64,000 nucleotides of DNA from Duganella sp. SG902. Its GTDB lineage: Bacteria > Pseudomonadota > Gammaproteobacteria > Burkholderiales > Burkholderiaceae_D. Below are positions 24,854 through 34,600 of the stretch, in pieces. Position 1 is the first letter of the stretch, and each line of letters begins with the position of its first letter. The translations under genes and the position numbers were made by a program. Under the pieces are notes generated by a model. That model was not told where the DNA came from, searched no databases, and saw only the letters and a list, made by a program, of their open reading frames with translations. The stretch is taken from NCBI RefSeq assembly GCF_013376005.1, contig NZ_JABMJK010000002.1, forward strand, positions 186,001-250,000, given 5' to 3'.

Positions 24854-25650
24854 TACAGTTCGTCCACCATTTCGCCGGCGCGCTTGCGGAACAGTTGCAG
24901 GCCCAGCGCGCAGCACAGCAGGGCCAGCGCGGTCACCGGCAGCAGGCTGCGCCACTGCGGCAGCTGGCCGTTGACCAGGATGGTCTGGCAGGCGCCGACC
25001 ACCGCCACCATCGGGTTCCAGCCCAGCAGGGCGCGGATCTCGGGCGGCAGCGCGCTGGCCGGATAGACGATGGGCGTGAACCAGAACCAGAACTGCAGCA
25101 GGATGGTGTAGAACTGGCCGACGTCGCGGAAGAACACGTTGAACACGCCGAGGATCATGCCGATGCCGATGGCGAACAGCACCATCACCAGCAGCACCGG
25201 CGCCAGCGCCAGGTAGACCCAGCCGGGGAAGGTGCCCGACACCACCAGGAAGGCGGTGAACAGGCCGAAGATGATGGCGAAGTTGACGCCGGCGTTCAGC
25301 ACCACGATGATCGGCAGGCAGATGCGGGGAAACTGCAGTTTCTTGATCAGGTTGGCGTTTTCAATGAACACGCCCTGGCTGCGCGAGGTGATCTCGGCAA
25401 ACAGGCCCCAGGTCAGGGCGCCGGCGCACAGGTAGACGCTGTAGGCGAACGGCGTGTCGACCCCCTGCAGGCGGCTGTGCATGACCTGGGAAAAGATGAC
25501 GGTGTAGACCACGATCATGGCCAGCGGGTTGAGCACGGTCCAGGCCGCGCCCAGCAGGGAGTTGCGGTAGCGGCCCTGGAATTCGCGGCGCACGCTGCCG
25601 GCGATGAAGCCGCGGTAGCGCCACACGCCGCCCAGCATGGCGGCCATCAT
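24853..25650 (-). CDS. wzm: polysaccharide ABC exporter permease (Wzm)
   Basis: A 265-residue inner-membrane permease of the ABC-2 type with six membrane segments. Typical features are the N-terminal RREFQGRYRNSLLGAAWTVLNPL and the FFRDVGQFYTILLQFWFWFTPIVYP region. It forms the membrane pore of the Wzm/Wzt exporter for a lipid-linked polysaccharide. ATG 25650 is chosen because GGGAG lies 8 bases before it; the open frame continues upstream but without a ribosome site. It is the first gene of the six-gene polysaccharide operon. Confidence 0.92.
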   Translation of the reverse strand: MMAAMLGGVWRYRGFIAGSVRREFQGRYRNSLLGAAWTVLNPLAMIVVYTVIFSQVMHSRLQGVDTPFAYSVYLCAGALTWGLFAEITSRSQGVFIENANLIKKLQFPRICLPIIVVLNAGVNFAIIFGLFTAFLVVSGTFPGWVYLALAPVLLVMVLFAIGIGMILGVFNVFFRDVGQFYTILLQFWFWFTPIVYPASALPPEIRALLGWNPMVAVVGACQTILVNGQLPQWRSLLPVTALALLCCALGLQLFRKRAGEMVDEL

Positions 25651-25783
25651 GGGCGGCTCCCGTCGCCGGGGGCGGCCGCTGGTTGGATTGCAGTGTCGAT
25701 CATCTGGGCAAGACCCGGCGGCGCGGCCAGCGACCGTGCGCGGCACCGCTTCAGGCGCTCGCCGGAGAGTAAAAAAGGCGCCG

Positions 25784-25789
25784 ATTATA
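25784..25789 (-). promoter_or_regulatory. candidate -10 box of the wzm operon
   Basis: A perfect TATAAT on the minus strand, about 134 bases upstream of wzm ATG, in the 197-base gap between the Crp-type gene and wzm. The -35 box is not clear. The gap otherwise holds no gene and no CRP-type site that I can see. Confidence 0.4.
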
Positions 25790-25847
25790 CCATGGTGATA
25801 AAGGCAATCCCGGCCGTGTTACAAGTGGTTGCACACGGGCCGCCGGC

Positions 25848-26627
25848 TCACGGCTGGGCCAGTTTTTGCAGCGCTTCCGGATCGACGATGATCAGGCGGT
25901 GCGTGCCTTTCTTGATGATGCCCTGCTGGGTCAGGGTGAGCAGCGCCCGGGTCACGGTCTCGCGGCTGGTGTTGATCATGTTGGCGATGTCCTGGTGGGT
26001 CGGCAGGTTCTCCACCACGTGCAGGTCGCCCTCCTTCTTTTCCTTGAGCAGGTCGATGAAGGTGTAGATGCGGCGCGAGGTGTTGTGGATGCTGAGCAGG
26101 GCGCGGAATTCCGAATCGCGCTGCACCTTGGCGGCCAGGAAGCGCAGCATGTGGTTGGCCACCGACGGCGAGTGGGCGAACAGGTGCAGCGCGGTCTGGC
26201 GCGGCAGCAGCGCCACCAGCACCGGCGTCAGCGCCACCACCGAGGCCGAGCGCATGGAGCCGTTGATGACGGCGATCTCGCCGAAGAAGTCGCCCGGCGC
26301 CAGCATGCGCAGGCCGATCGCGCGGCCGTCCTCGGTGATGTCCACCACCTGCAGCGAACCGCTCAGCAGGAACAGCAGGCTGTCGCCGGAGGCGCCTTTT
26401 TGCAGCACCACCTCGCGCTTGGCGTATTGGCGGATGCGCATGTCGGCCTTGACGCGCTGCATTTCCTCCTCGCTCAGCTCGGCCAGCAGGGGGATCTTGC
26501 GCAGGTGCACCTGCAGATTGACCTGGCCCGGTTCCAGGGCCGGGTCGGCGCCCGCCGGGCCCGGCGGGGCGGTGGTCACCAGTTCGTCGGCAATAGCCTC
26601 GGCTTGTTTTTTCTTGGTCGTGGTCAT
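25848..26627 (-). CDS. Crp/Fnr-family transcription regulator, cAMP-binding type
   Basis: A 259-residue regulator: a flexible N-terminal 35 residues, a cyclic-nucleotide-binding domain (about 45-160), dimer helix and a winged helix. The phosphate-binding cassette FGEIAVINGSMRSASV keeps Glu117, Arg126 and Ser127, at the spacing seen in true cAMP binders. No N-terminal cysteine cluster is present, so it is not an oxygen-sensing Fnr. The recognition helix SRETVTRAL (R222, E223, R227) matches the R-E-T-V-x-R of E. coli CRP that reads TGTGA. It is the third gene of an operon with an adenylate cyclase, and three TGTGACG-N4-TCAC sites lie next door. Likely targets are therefore the FecR, RTX and secretion genes. 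Confidence 0.92.
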   Translation of the reverse strand: MTTTKKKQAEAIADELVTTAPPGPAGADPALEPGQVNLQVHLRKIPLLAELSEEEMQRVKADMRIRQYAKREVVLQKGASGDSLLFLLSGSLQVVDITEDGRAIGLRMLAPGDFFGEIAVINGSMRSASVVALTPVLVALLPRQTALHLFAHSPSVANHMLRFLAAKVQRDSEFRALLSIHNTSRRIYTFIDLLKEKKEGDLHVVENLPTHQDIANMINTSRETVTRALLTLTQQGIIKKGTHRLIIVDPEALQKLAQP

Positions 26628-26656
26628 GGGGTCGGCGGTCGCGCGCGGCAGGGCGG

Positions 26657-27901
26657 TCAGAAATTATCCCAGCGCAAGCTCAGTTGCAGCGCGCGGCTAT
26701 TATATTCGAACAGCGAGATATTCTCGCGGTTGCGCACCAGCCGGCCCTCCAGGTGCAGGCTGACATTCTGGCGGAAATACCACTGCAGCGCGGCGCGCGC
26801 GCTGGTGGTGTGCTGGCGCCGCACGATGTCCACCAGGTCGGGCGCATACACGCTGCTGCCGCGCCAGGACTGCTGGCTCAGCGCCGCCTCGCCGTACAGG
26901 TCGCGTCCCAGCACGGTGTACCACTGGGCGCTGGCGTACCAGCCGTCGCGGTTGCCGCCGGGCCGTTCGCTGCTGCCGTTGTCGTGCAGCTTGCTGACGA
27001 TGAACTGGCCCTGGTCGGCCTTGCCGCGGTAGCTCAGCACCCCGCCCAGCTCGACGGTGTTGCCGTCGTAGGCCGGGCGTGAGGGATAGTTGACGTGGCT
27101 GAGGTTGAGCATGGCCGCGAAATCGAGCTTGTCCGGCAGCGTGAGCGGCGGCGAGGCGCGCAGCTGCGCCTGCTCCTGGCGCTGGTACAGCTTGCCGTCC
27201 AGGGTGATGGCGCTGTAGGCGCCGGTGGCGCGCGCGCGCCAGCGGCCCAGCGTCCACGCATGCTCGATCCCGGCCAGCGCGGAGGCGCTGTCCTGGCCGT
27301 GCTCGTGGTCATTGCGGCGGTCGTACAACTGGACGATGGCCATGGTGCCGACCGCGTTCAGCGGGCGCACGTAGGACGCGCTCAGCACCTGGTAGCTGTC
27401 CGGATGGGGCAGGAATTCGGGCGTCAGCTCGCCCGGCGCGCCACCGATGGAGAAGCTGGAGTTGTAGGTGCCCTGGTTGACGTTGCTGTCGTGGCCGCGG
27501 CCGAGCGCCAGCTGCCACGAGGCCGGGCGCACGCTTTCCAGGCGCTGGCAGCCGCGCGCGCGGTGGTTGGCGATCACCTCCAGGATGCCGGGCGGCGGGT
27601 TGAAGCGCTGCTCGATCTGGCGGAACAGGCGTTCCGCCTCGTCGGCGTTGCCGAGGTCGCATTGGGTGATGGCCAGCTCCAGCCAGGCGCCGGCGTGGCG
27701 CGGCTGCTGCTCGATCAGGCGCGACAGCATTTCGGTGGCCTCGTTGGGGCGGCCCTCGGCCAGCGCGCGCAAGGCGGCCTGGTACAGCTCCTCCTGCGCC
27801 GCGGGGGCGTCCGCGGCGGCGTCGCGGTCCGCGGCCGCGGTCGTGCCTGCCGCCAGCGCAAGCAGCAGGGCCGGCAGCAGCGGGCGCCAGCGCGCGCTCA
27901 C
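26657..27901 (-). CDS. TPR plus outer-membrane beta-barrel protein, Slam (DUF560)-like
   Basis: A 414-residue exported protein: signal peptide (LLPALLLALAAGTTAAA), TPR repeats at about 35-130 (QAALRALAEGRPNEATEML, WLELAITQCDLGNADEAE), then a beta-barrel from about residue 145 to the end. The barrel begins WQLALGRGHDSNVNQGT, similar to the start of Slam/DUF560 barrels, and ends with an aromatic outer-membrane strand (LQLSLRWDNF). Slam proteins carry barrel-bearing lipoproteins or soluble cargo across the outer membrane (type XI secretion). The start is GTG, overlapping the cyclase stop as GTGA. The candidate cargo is the divergent FecR protein. A plain porin-like barrel with TPRs is the alternative. 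Confidence 0.7.
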   Translation of the reverse strand: MSARWRPLLPALLLALAAGTTAAADRDAAADAPAAQEELYQAALRALAEGRPNEATEMLSRLIEQQPRHAGAWLELAITQCDLGNADEAERLFRQIEQRFNPPPGILEVIANHRARGCQRLESVRPASWQLALGRGHDSNVNQGTYNSSFSIGGAPGELTPEFLPHPDSYQVLSASYVRPLNAVGTMAIVQLYDRRNDHEHGQDSASALAGIEHAWTLGRWRARATGAYSAITLDGKLYQRQEQAQLRASPPLTLPDKLDFAAMLNLSHVNYPSRPAYDGNTVELGGVLSYRGKADQGQFIVSKLHDNGSSERPGGNRDGWYASAQWYTVLGRDLYGEAALSQQSWRGSSVYAPDLVDIVRRQHTTSARAALQWYFRQNVSLHLEGRLVRNRENISLFEYNSRALQLSLRWDNF

Positions 27902-29733
27902 GCGGCCGCCTCCGGCGCCAGCGTGTACAGCTGCAGCGCTTTTTCCTTGCCGCGCAGGTGGTGCTCGCCCAGCGCGATGAAGCGGTGGCGGCGCGCTTGC
28001 GCCACCGTGCCGGCGCCGATGATGACGTCGTGCGGGAAGTCGCGCGCGGCCTGCTCCAGGCGCGCGGCCGTGTTGACGCTGTCGCCCACCGCCGTGTAGA
28101 TGCTGCGCGCGCTGGTGCCATAGTCGCCGGCCATGGCGGCCCCGCTTTCAATGCCGATGCGCACCCGCAGCGGCGCCAGGCCGCGCTGCGCGCGCCGGGC
28201 GCTGAAGCGCGCCACTTCCTGCAGGATCTGGCGGGCCGCGTCCAGCGCCAGGTCGGCGTGCTCGGGGTTGGGCAGCGGCGCGCCCCAGAACGCCACCAGG
28301 CCGTCGCCGGTGTATTTGTCGAGCGTGCCGTGCATGGCCAGCACCGGGCGCGTCAGGCAGTCGAGGAAGTCGGTGGTCAGGCGGGCGGCCTCGTCCAGCG
28401 AGAGCGATTCCACCTGGCCGGTGTAGCCCTGCATGTCGGCGATCAGGGTGGTCACCTGCAGCAGGCGCGGCGCCAGCGGGTCCTGCAGGTCGCTGCGCAA
28501 CAGCTCGTCCACCACGTCCTTGGCCACATACTGGCGCAGGGTGCCCAGCAGCTGGCGCGAGCGTTGCTGCGCCTGCTGCCAGTGGAAGGGCACGGCCAGC
28601 GTCAGCAGCAACAGGATGGACAGCAGCGGCGCGGCCGGCGCCAGCAGCGGGTCGTGCGGGGTGATCAGGTAGGCCAGCCCCAGCCACAGCAGCGCGCCGC
28701 CCATCAGCAGCGCGGTGTTGGCCGCCGCCGACAGGCGCGGCAGCGCGTAGCTGACGCCCAGCACCACGCCCAGCGTGTACAGCACGGCCAGCAGGCGGCC
28801 CGGCCAGGGGGCGGGCGCCAGCCCGGCCTGGGCGTCCAGTTGGGCGCTCAGCATGGCCGCGTGCACCGCCAGGCCGGGCATGGATTCATCCAGCGGCGTG
28901 GCCACGCGGTCGCCGATGCTGAGCGAGGAGGAGCCGATCAGCACCAGGCGGCCGGCCACGTCGGCCGGCGCCAGCGCGCCGTTCAGCACCTCGCGCGCGC
29001 TGGCCACGTCGTAGGCGGCCAGGCTGCGGCGGTAGGGCACGCGCATCGGCCCGGCCGGGGGCGGCAGGGCCGGGCCGCCGGCGCAGCAGTCGAGCAGGGC
29101 GCGCGACAGGGTGGGGTAGCTGCGGCCCTGGAACCAGGTGCTCATCGGCACCCGCCGCAGCATGCCGTCCGGGTCGGGCACAAAGCCGATGTTGCCGATG
29201 TGCCGGGCGCCGGCCAGGCCGGCATGGTTGGCCAGGTAGCCGCTGGCCACCAGCGCCGCGCCCGGCGTGGGCGCGGGCTGGCCGCCGCCCAGCTGGCCGG
29301 CCGCCAGCGGGTGGCGGCGCGGCACGTAGTCGAACATTTGCGCCAGCACCAGCGGGCCGTGCCGGGCCAGCATGGCCAGCCGCGCGTCGCCGCCCGGGTC
29401 GCCCGGTTTTTCCTGCAGGATGTCGAGCGCCACGCCCCTGGCGCCGGCGCCCAGCAGCAGTTCGATCAGGTCCGCCAGGCGGCCGCGCGGCCACGGCCAC
29501 GGCTGCTCGGCCAGGCTGGCTTCGTCGATGTCGACCACCAGGATGCGGTTGTCGGGCTGGGTGCTGGCCTGCAGGCGCAGGAAGCGGTCGCGCAGCCACT
29601 CGTCGCCGGCGTGCCACCAGGCGGGCGCGGCGGGCAACTGCGGCAGCAGGCACAGCGCGATGGCCGCGCCGGCAATCAGGCTGCGCAATAGCAGGGTGGT
29701 GAGTCTGGCGCTGTGGTGGACCGGTCTTGTCAT
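27898..29733 (-). CDS. CHASE2-domain adenylate cyclase (class III)
   Basis: A 611-residue membrane enzyme. After an N-terminal helix comes a periplasmic CHASE2 sensor (about 40-300; RILVVDIDEASL, PWPRGRLADLI, ARGVALDI), three membrane helices and a class III cyclase domain. Catalytic residues are present: metal Asp433 in LIADMQGYT, Lys473 and Asp477 in DKYTGDGLVAFW, and the transition-state pair N554/R558 in VNTAARLE. The base-selecting position is Thr547 (YTAVGDSVN), typical of bacterial class IIIb adenylate rather than guanylate cyclases. ATG 29733 is preferred over a TTG two codons earlier. It is first in an operon with the TPR barrel and Crp-type genes, giving a signal-to-regulator chain. 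Confidence 0.9.
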   Translation of the reverse strand: MTRPVHHSARLTTLLLRSLIAGAAIALCLLPQLPAAPAWWHAGDEWLRDRFLRLQASTQPDNRILVVDIDEASLAEQPWPWPRGRLADLIELLLGAGARGVALDILQEKPGDPGGDARLAMLARHGPLVLAQMFDYVPRRHPLAAGQLGGGQPAPTPGAALVASGYLANHAGLAGARHIGNIGFVPDPDGMLRRVPMSTWFQGRSYPTLSRALLDCCAGGPALPPPAGPMRVPYRRSLAAYDVASAREVLNGALAPADVAGRLVLIGSSSLSIGDRVATPLDESMPGLAVHAAMLSAQLDAQAGLAPAPWPGRLLAVLYTLGVVLGVSYALPRLSAAANTALLMGGALLWLGLAYLITPHDPLLAPAAPLLSILLLLTLAVPFHWQQAQQRSRQLLGTLRQYVAKDVVDELLRSDLQDPLAPRLLQVTTLIADMQGYTGQVESLSLDEAARLTTDFLDCLTRPVLAMHGTLDKYTGDGLVAFWGAPLPNPEHADLALDAARQILQEVARFSARRAQRGLAPLRVRIGIESGAAMAGDYGTSARSIYTAVGDSVNTAARLEQAARDFPHDVIIGAGTVAQARRHRFIALGEHHLRGKEKALQLYTLAPEAAA

Positions 29734-29872
29734 GGGCAAAGATGAAAACCGGCACGCCGGAGGGGATTGCTGCTATAAATACAACATGCCTAAAAGCACT
29801 AGTATAACCGCATCGGCGCGGCGGGAGTAGCCTGTCTCCCCGCCTTTGTAACAGACTGTAATAGTTGTAATA

Positions 29873-29888
29873 TGTGACGCCGATCACG
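29873..29888. promoter_or_regulatory. CRP-type binding site upstream of the FecR gene
   Basis: TGTGACGCCGATCACG, one mismatch from TGTGA-N6-TCACA. It lies in the 200-base divergent region between the cyclase operon and the FecR gene, 45 bases before the FecR ATG. A weak -10 candidate (CAATAC, 29911-29916) sits about 30 bases past its centre, which is class II activator spacing. It could also affect the divergent cyclase operon. Confidence 0.7.
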
Positions 29889-29933
29889 GAATTATGCCGG
29901 ATTCAGCGGACAATACGGCATAAGGAGAAATTT

Positions 29934-31307
29934 ATGTTACGCAACTATACCATCGGCGCCACCCTGCTGTTGTCCGCTAGCCTGGCCTTCGCGGCCGAGG
30001 CCGGACGGGTGGTGTTCGTCACCGGGCAAACCCAGGTTGGCGGGCGCGCGGCTGTGCTGGACGCCGCCGTGCAGGAAGGCGACGACCTGACCACCGGCGC
30101 GGATGGCTATATCTATGTCAAGACGGTCGACAGCGGCTTCCTGATCCTGCGCCCCAACAGCAAGGCGCGGGTGGTGGCGTATCAGATCGATCAGCGAAAT
30201 CCCGGCAATACCCGCGTCAAGCTCGAATTGTCGCAGGGGGTGGCGCGCGCCATTTCCGGCCACGGCGTCAAGCAGGCGCGCCAGAATTTCCGCTTCAACA
30301 CCCCGGTGGCCGCCATCGGCGTGCGCGGCACCGACTTCGTGGTGTACACCGACAGCCAGACCTCGCGCGTGCAGGTGATGTCCGGCGGCGTGGTGATGAG
30401 CCCGTTCTCGGACAGCTGCGTGGCGTCCGGCGTCGGCCCGTGCGAGGGCCGGGCCAGCCGCGAACTGTTCGCCGGCCAGGCCGGGCTGCTGCTGCAGGTG
30501 CAGCGCGGCCAGCAGACGCCGCAATTGCTGAACAATCCGGCGCTGGCGCCCGACCAGAGCGAGAAGCCGCGCGCGGACGAGCCGGTCGGCAAGGTCACCC
30601 AGGCGGCCGTGCTGGCCCCGGCCCAGGTCAACCTCGATCCGCGCCGTTCGGACCTGTCGCTGGACGCGCTGCGGCCGGCCGGCCAGTCCACCGGTAATAA
30701 CGGTGTCGACAGTGCGCTGCCGCCGCCGGTGGTGGTGACGCCGCCGGTGGTCGAGCCGCCGGTCGTGACGCCACCCGTGGTAGTGGAGCCGCCGCCGCCC
30801 GCGCCGCTGCCGCCCAAGGCGCAGGAAGTGTTCTGGGGGCGCTGGACCAGCGTGGCCGGTGCCGCCGTGATGCCGGCGGCGATCAAGAATAACAATGTCG
30901 AAACGCCAATCTTCGTCGGCGACTATGCCATTGCCCGCAGCAATGGGGCGACGCTGGTGATGCCGACCGAAGGCACGGTGGCGTTTAATCTGGCCAATAG
31001 CGAAGCCTATGTGCAGAAGCCCGGCGCGGCACAAATGCGCGCGGTGGTCGACACTGGCAAGCTGAGTATTAACTTTGTGGATCGCTCATTTACCACCGAT
31101 CTGGGGATATCGTCCGGCGCCGATAAATACGATATTTCCGGCCGCGGCGTGGTCGACTACAAGGGCGTGATGAGCAACAGCGCCAGCTCGGCCACCCAGA
31201 TCCGCGGCTTCCTCTCGGGCCCGAATGTGGAGGAGGCGGCCTATATATTCAAGAACACCACCTATCCGAATACCACGGTGATTGGCGCGACCTCGTGGAA
31301 AAGATAA
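29934..31307 (+). CDS. FecR-domain surface/periplasmic protein with TbpB-like C-terminal barrel
   Basis: A 457-residue protein. AAGGAGAAA before ATG 29934 and the signal peptide (MLRNYTIGATLLLSASLAFA) set the start. A FecR domain spans about 25-150 (GADGYIYVKTVDSGFLILRP, FNTPVAAIGVRGTDFVV). A PPVV-rich linker occupies about 261-294. The last 150 residues form strands ending LSINFVDRSFTTDL and RGFLSGPNVEEAAYIFKN, similar to TbpB-type barrels (GxFxGPxAEExGGxF). FecR domains alone are often periplasmic sensors of the envelope; the barrel is the kind of signal recognised by Slam translocators, and a Slam-like gene lies in the divergent operon. There is no sigma factor of the FecI type nearby, so this is not a classical FecIR pair. 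The barrel call is inference. Confidence 0.82.
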   Translation: MLRNYTIGATLLLSASLAFAAEAGRVVFVTGQTQVGGRAAVLDAAVQEGDDLTTGADGYIYVKTVDSGFLILRPNSKARVVAYQIDQRNPGNTRVKLELSQGVARAISGHGVKQARQNFRFNTPVAAIGVRGTDFVVYTDSQTSRVQVMSGGVVMSPFSDSCVASGVGPCEGRASRELFAGQAGLLLQVQRGQQTPQLLNNPALAPDQSEKPRADEPVGKVTQAAVLAPAQVNLDPRRSDLSLDALRPAGQSTGNNGVDSALPPPVVVTPPVVEPPVVTPPVVVEPPPPAPLPPKAQEVFWGRWTSVAGAAVMPAAIKNNNVETPIFVGDYAIARSNGATLVMPTEGTVAFNLANSEAYVQKPGAAQMRAVVDTGKLSINFVDRSFTTDLGISSGADKYDISGRGVVDYKGVMSNSASSATQIRGFLSGPNVEEAAYIFKNTTYPNTTVIGATSWKR

Positions 31308-31340
31308 TAAGCAGATGCGTTAATTAAATAAGGGATTTAA

Positions 31341-31374
31341 AAACGCAGGCTTTTTGCCTGCGTTTTGTTTTTTA
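31341..31374 (+). terminator. rho-independent terminator of the FecR gene
   Basis: Stem AAAACGCAGGC / GCCTGCGTTTT, loop TTTTT, followed by GTTTTTT. It lies 34 bases after the FecR stop and insulates the strongly expressed gene downstream. Confidence 0.9.
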
Positions 31375-31503
31375 AATGTCCCGATTTTAGCCGGGTCAAT
31401 TCTCACCAAAAATTGCGTTTACCACGAATTTGCACATTATTTGAGCAAGGCACTTGCAACATTGTGTAAAAAACCGTGGTTTCCGGCACAAAAAACTGCG
31501 TTT

Positions 31504-31519
31504 TGTGACGCCCGTCACA
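31504..31519. promoter_or_regulatory. perfect CRP-type site upstream of the RTX/S-layer-like gene
   Basis: TGTGACGCCCGTCACA fits TGTGA-N6-TCACA without mismatch. TATACT (31543-31548) starts about 31 bases after the centre, close to class II activator spacing. Confidence 0.78.
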
Positions 31520-31648
31520 ACATCGTATCCCTAGTATGGCAATATACTTCGCACTTCTGCAAAAAAGGTGCCCACGTTGCAGACAGCGCTGTTTGTTTCA
31601 TGGGCGGCAGAATTTTCGGTTTAAACCATACTTAAAGGATTACAAATC

Positions 31649-34600
31649 ATGGCAGCACAAGACTACGCAGCAGTGGTACAACAGCTGTACGTTGCATACT
31701 TCGGCCGTCCAGCCGATTACTTCGGTCTGCAAAACTTCGAAGCCCAGCTGGATGCAATGGGTGCACCGAAGACCATCACCGAACTGAATGCCGCTGTGCA
31801 ATCGGGTAGCAATCCTGCTCTGAACGCGCTGATCAACAGCTTCTCGTCGTCGGCCGAATCGACCGCCCTGTACGGTACCGACAACAGCCCAATCGGCATT
31901 TCGAAATTCCTGGTAGCGGTATTCCAGAACGTGATCGGCCGCACCCCAGATCTGGGCCCAGGCTGGGACTTCTGGTACAACGCCCTGGCAACCGGCGCCC
32001 TGAGCCGCGCCAACGCCGCGCTGGCCATCGCTGAAGGCGCCCTGAGCAACACCTCGGCCCAAGGCCTGCTGGACGCGCAAGCCGTGCTGAACAAGCAAAA
32101 AGTGGCAACCGCCTTCACCACCGCCCTGGACACCCCAGAAAAAATCAACGCTTACTCGACCGCTGCTGCCGTTGCCACCGCAACCGGCCTGCTGAAGGAC
32201 GTGACCGCTTCGACCGACGTGGCTGCTTACCAGACCACCGTGCTGGCCGCAGTCAGCACCGTTCTGACCGGCTCGATCGGCGGCACCACCGCCAACCTGA
32301 CCGTCGCGGTTGAAACCGTCGCCGGCACCAACGGCAACGACACCTTCAACGGTACCTACACCCAGGGCGGCGCCACCGGCGACACCCTGAACGCGCTGGA
32401 TTCGATCGACGGCGGCGCAGGCACCGACACCCTGAACGTGCTGGCGCTGGACGCCCTGACCTCGCTGCCAGGCGGCCTGGTCATCAAGAATGTTGAGAAC
32501 CTGTCGTTCCGCGGCGCTGCTGGCATCACCTTCGACCAGACCGCGGCCACCGGCATCACCGGCCTGACCAACATCGCCGTGACCCAGGCGACCACCGCCA
32601 CCATCACCGCTGCCGCCACCACCGCCGTGTCGGTGACCGGCGCGACCGGCGACATCGCCATCGACGGCGGCTCGACCCAGTCGGTCACCACCGCCGGCGG
32701 CACCGGCGTGGACATCACCCTGGGCGCCACCACCGGTGCCAAGGGCGCGATCTCGGTGAACGACGCCAAGCAATCGACCGGCAACATCGCCGTTGACGGC
32801 GGCACCACCGTGTCGGTCACCGCTTCGGGCGCTGGCACTGGCACCATCGACATCGGCCAGGTGACCAAAGCCACCGGCGCGGTGAACGTGACCTCGATCG
32901 GCGCTGCTGCCGCTGGCGCTGACGCGACCCTGGGCGCGATCACCATCGATGGCGGCTCGACCGTCACCGTGATCCAGACCGCGACCTCGGACGCGACCGC
33001 TGCCGCGACCGACACCACCGGCCACACCATCACCCAGAGCGCCGTGGACATCGGCGGCGGCAAGGCAACCGCCGTGACCGTGGTGCAAACCGCTGCTGCG
33101 ACCGCCGTCGGCGCCGTTGACGCCGTGGCTGCTGTCAAGCAAACCACCGAAGTGACCTTCGCTGCCATGACCGCCGGCCAGACCGTGATCATCGACGGCC
33201 TGACCTTCACCGCCTCGAAAGCCCTGACCGCGGCGCAAGTCGCTGCCGCCTTCGCTAGCATCGCTGCTGGCGCTGGTCAAGGTTCGGCTGCCGCCGGCAA
33301 CGGTATCTACACCGGCGCACTGACCAACTTCTCGTCGGGCGCGGTTGTCACCAGCGGCACCACCTCGAAAGTGGTGTTCACCGAGAAAACCGCCGGCACC
33401 AACGCCACCATCGACGTTGACAACGGCACCGCCACCGCGCCTACCGTTGGCACCACCGTGGCCGGCACCGCCGCCATTGACGCCGTTGCAGGCGTGCTGG
33501 GCGTGGTTGGCGGCGCAGTGACCATCAACGACGACGCTGGCGGCAAGCTGACCACCGTTACCTTGGATGGCACCGGCGCGGCTTCGATCACCTCGGACAA
33601 GCTGACCACCCTGAACGTGGCCAACACCGACCAGAACGTGACCGTCGTCAACACCGCGGCCACCACCCTGGGCCTGACCGTGGACAACCTGGGCGTGGAC
33701 GCCGCTGGCACCATCGCTCTGGGCGCCGCCTACACCACCCTGAACCTGACCGCTACCTCGGATTCGGCCTTCGTGCTGACCGGCGCTGGCGTGACCACCC
33801 TGGCCGTGTCGGGTGCTGGCGTGGCTGACCTGGGTGCGACCACCCTGGGCGCGCTGAAAACCGTTACCGTGTCCGGCTCGGCTGGCCTGAACCTGATCAC
33901 CGCTACCGCAACCAGCGTGAACACCTCGGCTACCACCGGCGACAGCAGCATCGGCATCGACAGCACCGTCGGCACCTTCACCGGCGGCGCCGGCAAGGAC
34001 ACCGTGACCGTGTCGAGCACCACCGTGACCAAAGCCATCGCCCTGGGCGCCGGCGACGACACCCTGGACCTGACCGCATTCACCGCCGCCACCCTGGGCG
34101 CGAATGTGTCGGGCGGCGACGGCACCGACACCCTGGTGCTGGACTCGGGCGTTGCTGCTACCAACTCGACCACCAACACCTTCGCAACCAAGTTCGACGG
34201 CTTCGAGAAGCTGGGCCTGAACCAGGCTGCCGCCGACCTGACCGTTGACCTGGCCAACCTGGACAACATCAGCTACGTCATCTCGGCTGGTGCCGCTGCT
34301 GGCGTGACCGAAACCCTGAAGAACCTGGCTGCCGCCGGCACCGTTGAGCTGACCACCGCCGCTGGCGACGCAGCCAGCACGGTCGACGTGCAACTGGCTG
34401 ACGCTACCGGTACCGCTGACGTGCTGAACGTGGTACTGAAAAACGGCGCCAACACCGACTTCGGTATCCTGAAAGCTGCGGACGTTGAAACCATCAACAT
34501 CACCGCAACCGACACCACCGCGTCGACCATCAACACCCACACCCTGAGCCTGGACGCTGACTCGGTCAAGTCGGTGGTTGTGACCGGCAACGCCAACGTC

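Larger units (their letters stand above)
31308..31648 (+). other. 341-base intergenic region: terminator, CRP-type site, promoter and leader
   Basis: The region holds the FecR terminator (31341-31374), about 125 AT-richer bases with no feature I can name, the perfect CRP-type site (31504-31519), possible -10 boxes TAGTAT (31532-31537) and TATACT (31543-31548), and then a leader of about 95 bases with AAAGGA in front of ATG 31649. A short open frame at 31354-31635 runs across the terminator and promoter and is not taken as a gene. Confidence 0.7.

Noticed and set aside
29934..31307. Classical FecI/FecR iron-signalling pair
   Set aside because: No ECF sigma factor gene is nearby and the protein has a Sec signal peptide rather than the cytoplasmic start and single helix of anti-sigma FecR.
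31354..31635. 93-codon open frame before the RTX gene
   Set aside because: It spans the FecR terminator, the CRP-type site and the promoter region, and has no ribosome site or family resemblance.
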